A stretch of DNA of 17,557 nt from positions 892 through 18,448 of the forward strand of contig DCZN01000059.1 of NCBI GenBank assembly GCA_002331625.1. The letters are read 5' to 3'. The notes under the pieces were generated by a model. That model was not told the DNA's origin, did not search any database, and saw nothing but the letters and a program-made list of their open reading frames with translations. Origin of the DNA: Nitrospira sp. UBA2083 (GTDB lineage Bacteria; Nitrospirota; Nitrospiria; Nitrospirales; Nitrospiraceae). This document shows, one piece after another, positions 14,804-17,557 of the stretch. Within the stretch, counting starts at the first letter, position 1. Each line of letters starts with the position of its first letter. The translations under genes were made by a program, and so were the position numbers.

Positions 14804-15493
14804 ATGAAACGGTCGTATGATGCGCAGTCGATCGCCTTCCTGTTCGATTTGGACGGTACGCTGGTCGACAGTGTGTATCAACATGTCTTGGCTTGGCGTG
14901 AAGCGATGCAGGGTGCCGGGATTGAGCTGGCCGTATGGCGCATCCACCGACAGATCGGTATGAGCGGGGGCCTCATGTTGTCGGCGTTTCTTCGGGAGAT
15001 CAGACGCGTCCTATCATCAGAGGAAGTGGAGCATATTCAGCGCACTCATGCCGAGGCCTATCGCCGGCAGGCCGGTTCTTTGCGTGTGTTGCCGGGTGCG
15101 CTGGAACTGTTGGCGGAGCTCTCGGCGCGCGGTGTGCCGTATGCCATTGCCACCAGTGGGCGTTCGCAAAGTGCACAGCCCACACTCAAGCTTTTGAATC
15201 TGTCCCCGGATGTGCCTGTGGTGACACGCGATGACGTGCGGCATGCCAAACCGGATCCCGATCTCTTCGTGGCTGCTGCCCAGCGGCTCAAGGTACCTAT
15301 GAACCAGTGCGTGATCGTCGGGGACAGCGTGTGGGATATGCTGGCCGCCCGCAGGGCCTGGGCCTTGTCGGTCGGCTTATTGTCCGGGGGGTACGGGCGT
15401 GAGGAGCTTCAGCAGGCCGGCGCCTACCGCGTCTATCAAGATCCGGCCGATCTCTTGCGCCATCTCGACGAAGTGGGAGCGCGATCAACTTGA
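14804..15493 (+). CDS. HAD-superfamily hydrolase (beta-PGM/phosphoglycolate-phosphatase type)
   Basis: A 229-residue HAD-IA phosphatase or phosphomutase. Motif I is FLFDLDGTLVDS (Asp15 nucleophile, Asp17 acid/base), motif II ATSGR (Thr117-Ser118), motif III includes Lys149 in AKPDPD, and motif IV is VGDSVWDM (Asp174, Asp178). A helical cap lies between residues 20 and 90. Substrate cannot be inferred. The start is uncertain: ATG 14804 (GAGG six bases upstream) fits the family N-terminus, while ATG 14768 in the same frame would add 12 residues. The gene is 259 bases after the Ig-like gene, and the gap holds nothing recognisable. It ends 17 bases before the end of the convergent HxlR gene. Confidence 0.85.
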   Translation: MKRSYDAQSIAFLFDLDGTLVDSVYQHVLAWREAMQGAGIELAVWRIHRQIGMSGGLMLSAFLREIRRVLSSEEVEHIQRTHAEAYRRQAGSLRVLPGALELLAELSARGVPYAIATSGRSQSAQPTLKLLNLSPDVPVVTRDDVRHAKPDPDLFVAAAQRLKVPMNQCVIVGDSVWDMLAARRAWALSVGLLSGGYGREELQQAGAYRVYQDPADLLRHLDEVGARST

Positions 15494-15510
15494 ATCTCAG
15501 AAGGAGCAGG

Positions 15511-15828
15511 TCACTCGGCCGAAGGCTTATACGCCAAGCCCCATTGATGCATCGCCTCGACGACAGGTTTGAGACTTAAACCCAATGGGGTAACGGAATA
15601 CTCAACTTTGGGAGGGACTTGGACATAAACAGTTCGTGTCACAATGCCGTCTCGTTCCATATCTCGCAATTGCTGCGTTAGGACCTTTTGAGACACGCCG
15701 GTCAGTGCTCGCTGGAGTTCTGAGAAACGTTTCACGTCCTGGAAGAGATACCACAGGATCACGATCTTCCATCGGCCTCCGATCAGCTTCGCCGTCGATT
15801 CAGCCGGGCATATCGAAGATATGGCCAT
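15511..15828 (-). CDS. HxlR-family transcriptional regulator
   Basis: A 105-residue winged helix-turn-helix protein with the family pattern in order: CPAESTAKLIGGRWKIVILW (Cys7 onward), FSELQRALTGVSQKVLTQQL (recognition helix region), RDMERDGIVTRTVY and PPKVEYSVTPLGLSLKPVV (wing). The single N-terminal Cys is the residue that in related redox- or electrophile-sensing HxlR proteins (for example HypR, YodB) acts as the sensor thiol, so a role in oxidative or quinone stress is plausible. An in-frame TGA nine bases before the ATG fixes the start. It is transcribed away from the pirin gene, with an 18-bp palindrome between the two, the usual arrangement in which this family controls its neighbour. 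Confidence 0.9.
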   Translation of the reverse strand: MAISSICPAESTAKLIGGRWKIVILWYLFQDVKRFSELQRALTGVSQKVLTQQLRDMERDGIVTRTVYVQVPPKVEYSVTPLGLSLKPVVEAMHQWGLAYKPSAE

Positions 15829-15867
15829 GGTCCTTCATTCCAACGCACAGTATCCGGTTGGTGCGGT

Positions 15868-15885
15868 AGGCACCGATCGGTGCCT
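15868..15885. promoter_or_regulatory. 18-bp perfect palindrome, candidate HxlR operator
   Basis: AGGCACCGATCGGTGCCT is an uninterrupted perfect palindrome in the 153-base gap between the divergent HxlR and pirin genes. It ends two bases before the -35-like TTGCCT (15888-15893) of the pirin promoter candidate. Its symmetry suits a dimeric winged-helix regulator. No second copy was noticed in this window. That it is the HxlR operator is an inference. Confidence 0.55.
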
Positions 15886-15887
15886 TC

Positions 15888-15915
15888 TTGCCTTCGTTGT
15901 GATTCGTCTTATACA
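15888..15915 (+). promoter_or_regulatory. Candidate sigma-70 promoter of the pirin gene
   Basis: TTGCCT (15888-15893) and TATACA (15910-15915) are 16 bases apart, within the range for -35 and -10 elements, and the pirin ATG is 66 bases after the -10. The adjacent palindrome (15868-15885) would place a bound regulator against the -35. Direct support is only the match to consensus. Confidence 0.4.
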
Positions 15916-15981
15916 GAATCTGAGCGGAATGTGCCAAGGTGAAAATGGAACAGGCCTATTTGCCACGAAAGGAGAGACACG

Positions 15982-16737
15982 ATGAGAACAGAGAGCCGAC
16001 ACGAAGCGACCCATCCCATCGTCGACATCCGACGAGGCGATGAGCGATTTCATACGAGGATCGACTGGCTTGACTCGCGACACAGTTTCAGCTTCTCGCA
16101 TCACTATGACCCGAGCAACACGCATCATGGGTTGCTGCTTGTGCATAATGACGACGTTGTGAAGCCAGACACCGGCTTCCGGACCCATCCGCATCGTGAC
16201 ATGGAAATCGTGACATGGGTGCTGGATGGAGAGCTGGAGCATAAGGACTCGGAGGGCCACAGCGGCATCATCTATCCGGGTCTGGCCCAACGGATGAGTG
16301 CAGGGACGGGAATCTGGCACTCGGAGATGAACCCGAAGGATGACAAGGATGTGCATTTCATCCAAATGTGGGTGCCGCCGGATCAGGAGCGTGTGACGCC
16401 CGGGTACGAGCAGCTCGATATCAACGGGGAATTGAACAAGGGCGGGCTGGTCCCGATCGTATCCGGCCGCGGACATCATGCGGCCATTTCGATCAGGCAG
16501 CAAGGCGCCGTTCTGTGGGGCGGGAGACTTCGACCGGGCGATACGGTCACGGTCCCCGATGCCCCCTATGTCCATGTGTTCATTGCAAAGGGAAGTGCTG
16601 AGCTGGAAGAAGCTGGTCGGTTACTTGCGGGCGATGCCGCTCGCTTGACTGCAGCCGGAGCACGCCGGCTCAGTGCCGATACCGCGCTGGGCGCTGAGGT
16701 CTTGATTTGGGAGACAAACGAGGCGCTGGAGTCGTGA
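15982..16737 (+). CDS. Pirin family protein (YhhW-like bicupin)
   Basis: A 251-residue bicupin. The first cupin has the metal ligands expected in YhhW-type pirins: FRTHPHRDMEIVTWVLDG (His69, His71), and GIWHSEMN (His113, Glu115), with the spacing of the family. Members have quercetin 2,3-dioxygenase activity in vitro and are linked to stress response. The second cupin (about residues 140-250) lacks these ligands, as usual. AAAGGAG precedes ATG 15982. The gene is divergent from the HxlR regulator and probably controlled by it. A 190-base gap to the antiporter gene follows. No signal peptide is seen, so it is cytosolic. Confidence 0.95.
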   Translation: MRTESRHEATHPIVDIRRGDERFHTRIDWLDSRHSFSFSHHYDPSNTHHGLLLVHNDDVVKPDTGFRTHPHRDMEIVTWVLDGELEHKDSEGHSGIIYPGLAQRMSAGTGIWHSEMNPKDDKDVHFIQMWVPPDQERVTPGYEQLDINGELNKGGLVPIVSGRGHHAAISIRQQGAVLWGGRLRPGDTVTVPDAPYVHVFIAKGSAELEEAGRLLAGDAARLTAAGARRLSADTALGAEVLIWETNEALES

Positions 16738-16787
16738 CAGGATGGTCAATCGATTGGAGGGACGATCTTGCGGAGGAGAGAATTAGG

Positions 16788-16844
16788 ATGATCGACTCGC
16801 CTCTACCGATTGCCATGCTCGGGAATGGGATGTTGACGCGTTAG
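16788..16844 (+). other. 18-codon ORF with a good ribosome site, possible relic
   Basis: GGAGGAG (16772-16778) lies nine bases before ATG 16788, but the frame closes after only 18 codons (MIDSPLPIAMLGNGMLTR). The IAMLGNG segment looks like the first strand and loop of a Rossmann fold, so it may be the left-over start of a lost NAD(P)-binding protein. With so short a sequence this is weak. It lies in the gap after pirin. Confidence 0.2.
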
Positions 16845-16927
16845 AATATCAGAGCGAATGGTGCACCAGCCGGAGGTAGTTGTGTCACCGATGAAGGCAT
16901 TGCAGTTGTGCGTCTTAGAGTGCCCAT

Positions 16928-17557
16928 TCAACTTGTTGGCCTCTTCGTTTCCATGGACTGCCGGTAGTGCTCCACATAGTCCAACATGCGGTCCTTCGGC
17001 ACTCCGAACCAGGCCAAAGCGTGCCGTATCAGTGTCGCCGACGCCTCGACTTCAGGCTGAATGACCTCGGTCGCCCCAATCGCACCGAGTCGTTCGGCTT
17101 CCGCTGCTCCATGCGCACGGGCTAAGATCGCAACCTTTGGATTGAGGTTGCGTATACGACTCACCGTCAGCGCCGCGGGCTCAATTTCCGGCAAGACCAC
17201 GATGACCAGAGAGGCGTCCGGCGCTCCGGCTTTTGTGAGCAACTCACGGTGGGAGGCGTCGCCATAGAGGCAGGCGATGTGCCGGACTTGCAACCGGCGA
17301 ATAACATCCGGATTGCGTTCGATGACCACATAGGGAAGATCGAATGCGTCTAATGCTTTCCCGATTGAGCTGCCGACTCGACCATATCCACACAGCACGA
17401 CATGTTGTCGGAGCGGTTCGCCTTCCGGATGCCCTTGCGCCATGTCATGCTTATCATGGTCGAGACGCTGCCGGACGAACCAACCGGGCACATACCTCAC
17501 AAGAGCCGCATTCATGAGAATGGTGATGACAGAGGCGGCAAGCGTCGCATTGTATAC
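16928..17557 (-). CDS. Kef-type (CPA2) cation:proton antiporter, C-terminal part
   Basis: The gene enters from the right edge, so only the last 209 residues are visible. A membrane helix (LAASVITILMNAALVRYV) is followed by a short charged linker and an RCK_N (TrkA-N) domain: HVVLCGYGRVGSSIGKAL with the GYGRVG nucleotide-binding loop, then a strand ending in VVIERN (Glu instead of the usual Asp), CLYGDASH and LIVVLPE. RCK domains gate K+ efflux systems or antiporters by NAD(H) or ligand binding. With KefB/KefC the system responds to glutathione adducts of electrophiles; glutathione dependence cannot be judged here. The protein ends after METKRPTS without an RCK_C domain. ATG 17515 is an internal codon, not the start. 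Confidence 0.85.
   Translation of the reverse strand, partial: VYNATLAASVITILMNAALVRYVPGWFVRQRLDHDKHDMAQGHPEGEPLRQHVVLCGYGRVGSSIGKALDAFDLPYVVIERNPDVIRRLQVRHIACLYGDASHRELLTKAGAPDASLVIVVLPEIEPAALTVSRIRNLNPKVAILARAHGAAEAERLGAIGATEVIQPEVEASATLIRHALAWFGVPKDRMLDYVEHYRQSMETKRPTS

Noticed and set aside
15835..16575. 246-codon open frame on the - strand
   Set aside because: It lies antisense to the well-conserved pirin gene; its Arg/His/Met-rich composition matches no family.
1..17557. Mobile elements, CRISPR, tRNA, phage or toxin-antitoxin modules as cause of the broken genes
   Set aside because: No transposase, terminal inverted repeats, spaced direct repeats, tRNA-like cloverleaf or toxin/antitoxin pair was recognised on either strand.

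Overview
The window looks like a bacterial chromosome segment of moderately high GC, with strong AAGGAGG-type ribosome binding sites. The gene set (two-domain DUF3391/HD-GYP protein, DUF2934, a giant SAM/class III cyclase/STAND protein, pirin, HxlR, an RND-type efflux remnant) and the protein style resemble Nitrospira or a relative. That assignment is an inference from family content; no rRNA or other taxonomic marker is present. No tRNA, rRNA, CRISPR array, intact insertion sequence or phage module was seen.

Layout. 1-1300: relic of a TPR protein, then a run of small + strand genes (a 34-aa and a 44-aa single-helix membrane protein, a 79-aa hydrophilic ORF and a DUF2934 protein) closed by a hairpin. 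1410-1682: decayed end of a DUF2130 gene. 1904-3187 (-): a DUF3391/HD-GYP protein whose metal-site residues are mostly replaced. 3206-3937: no intact gene, only an unassigned decayed frame and a long inverted repeat. 3938-5721: a deletion scar joining the first ~55 codons of an aromatic-responsive sigma-54 activator to the last ~47 codons of an RND permease, followed by the outer-membrane-factor gene, which carries a -1 frameshift. 5835-7742: an intact three-gene run (NmrA-like NAD(P)-binding protein, DUF5069, DJ-1/PfpI) followed by a frameshifted UspA gene. 8161-11556: a 1131-aa SAM/adenylate cyclase/AAA-STAND/helical-repeat signalling protein. 11730-14544: an SDR without its catalytic Ser, an unknown 140-aa protein, a dead VOC/glyoxalase gene, a ROK (polyphosphate-glucokinase-like) protein and a small secreted Ig-like protein, with ATGA overlaps at two junctions. 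14804-15493: HAD hydrolase. 15511-16737: divergent HxlR regulator and pirin with a perfect 18-bp palindrome between them. 16928-end (-): C-terminal part of a Kef-type cation:proton antiporter, cut by the window edge.

The shared theme of the intact genes is stress and redox handling (DJ-1, pirin, SDR, NmrA, Kef-type antiporter) plus nucleotide second-messenger signalling (cyclase, HD-GYP). The other strong theme is decay: at least six genes are broken or are relics, and several of the premature stops can be explained by single C-to-T changes. I do not see a clear new multi-gene system. The most unusual items are the degenerate HD-GYP protein, the cyclase with its SD-less start overlapped by a small ORF, the V4R/RND deletion scar and the small-protein cluster.
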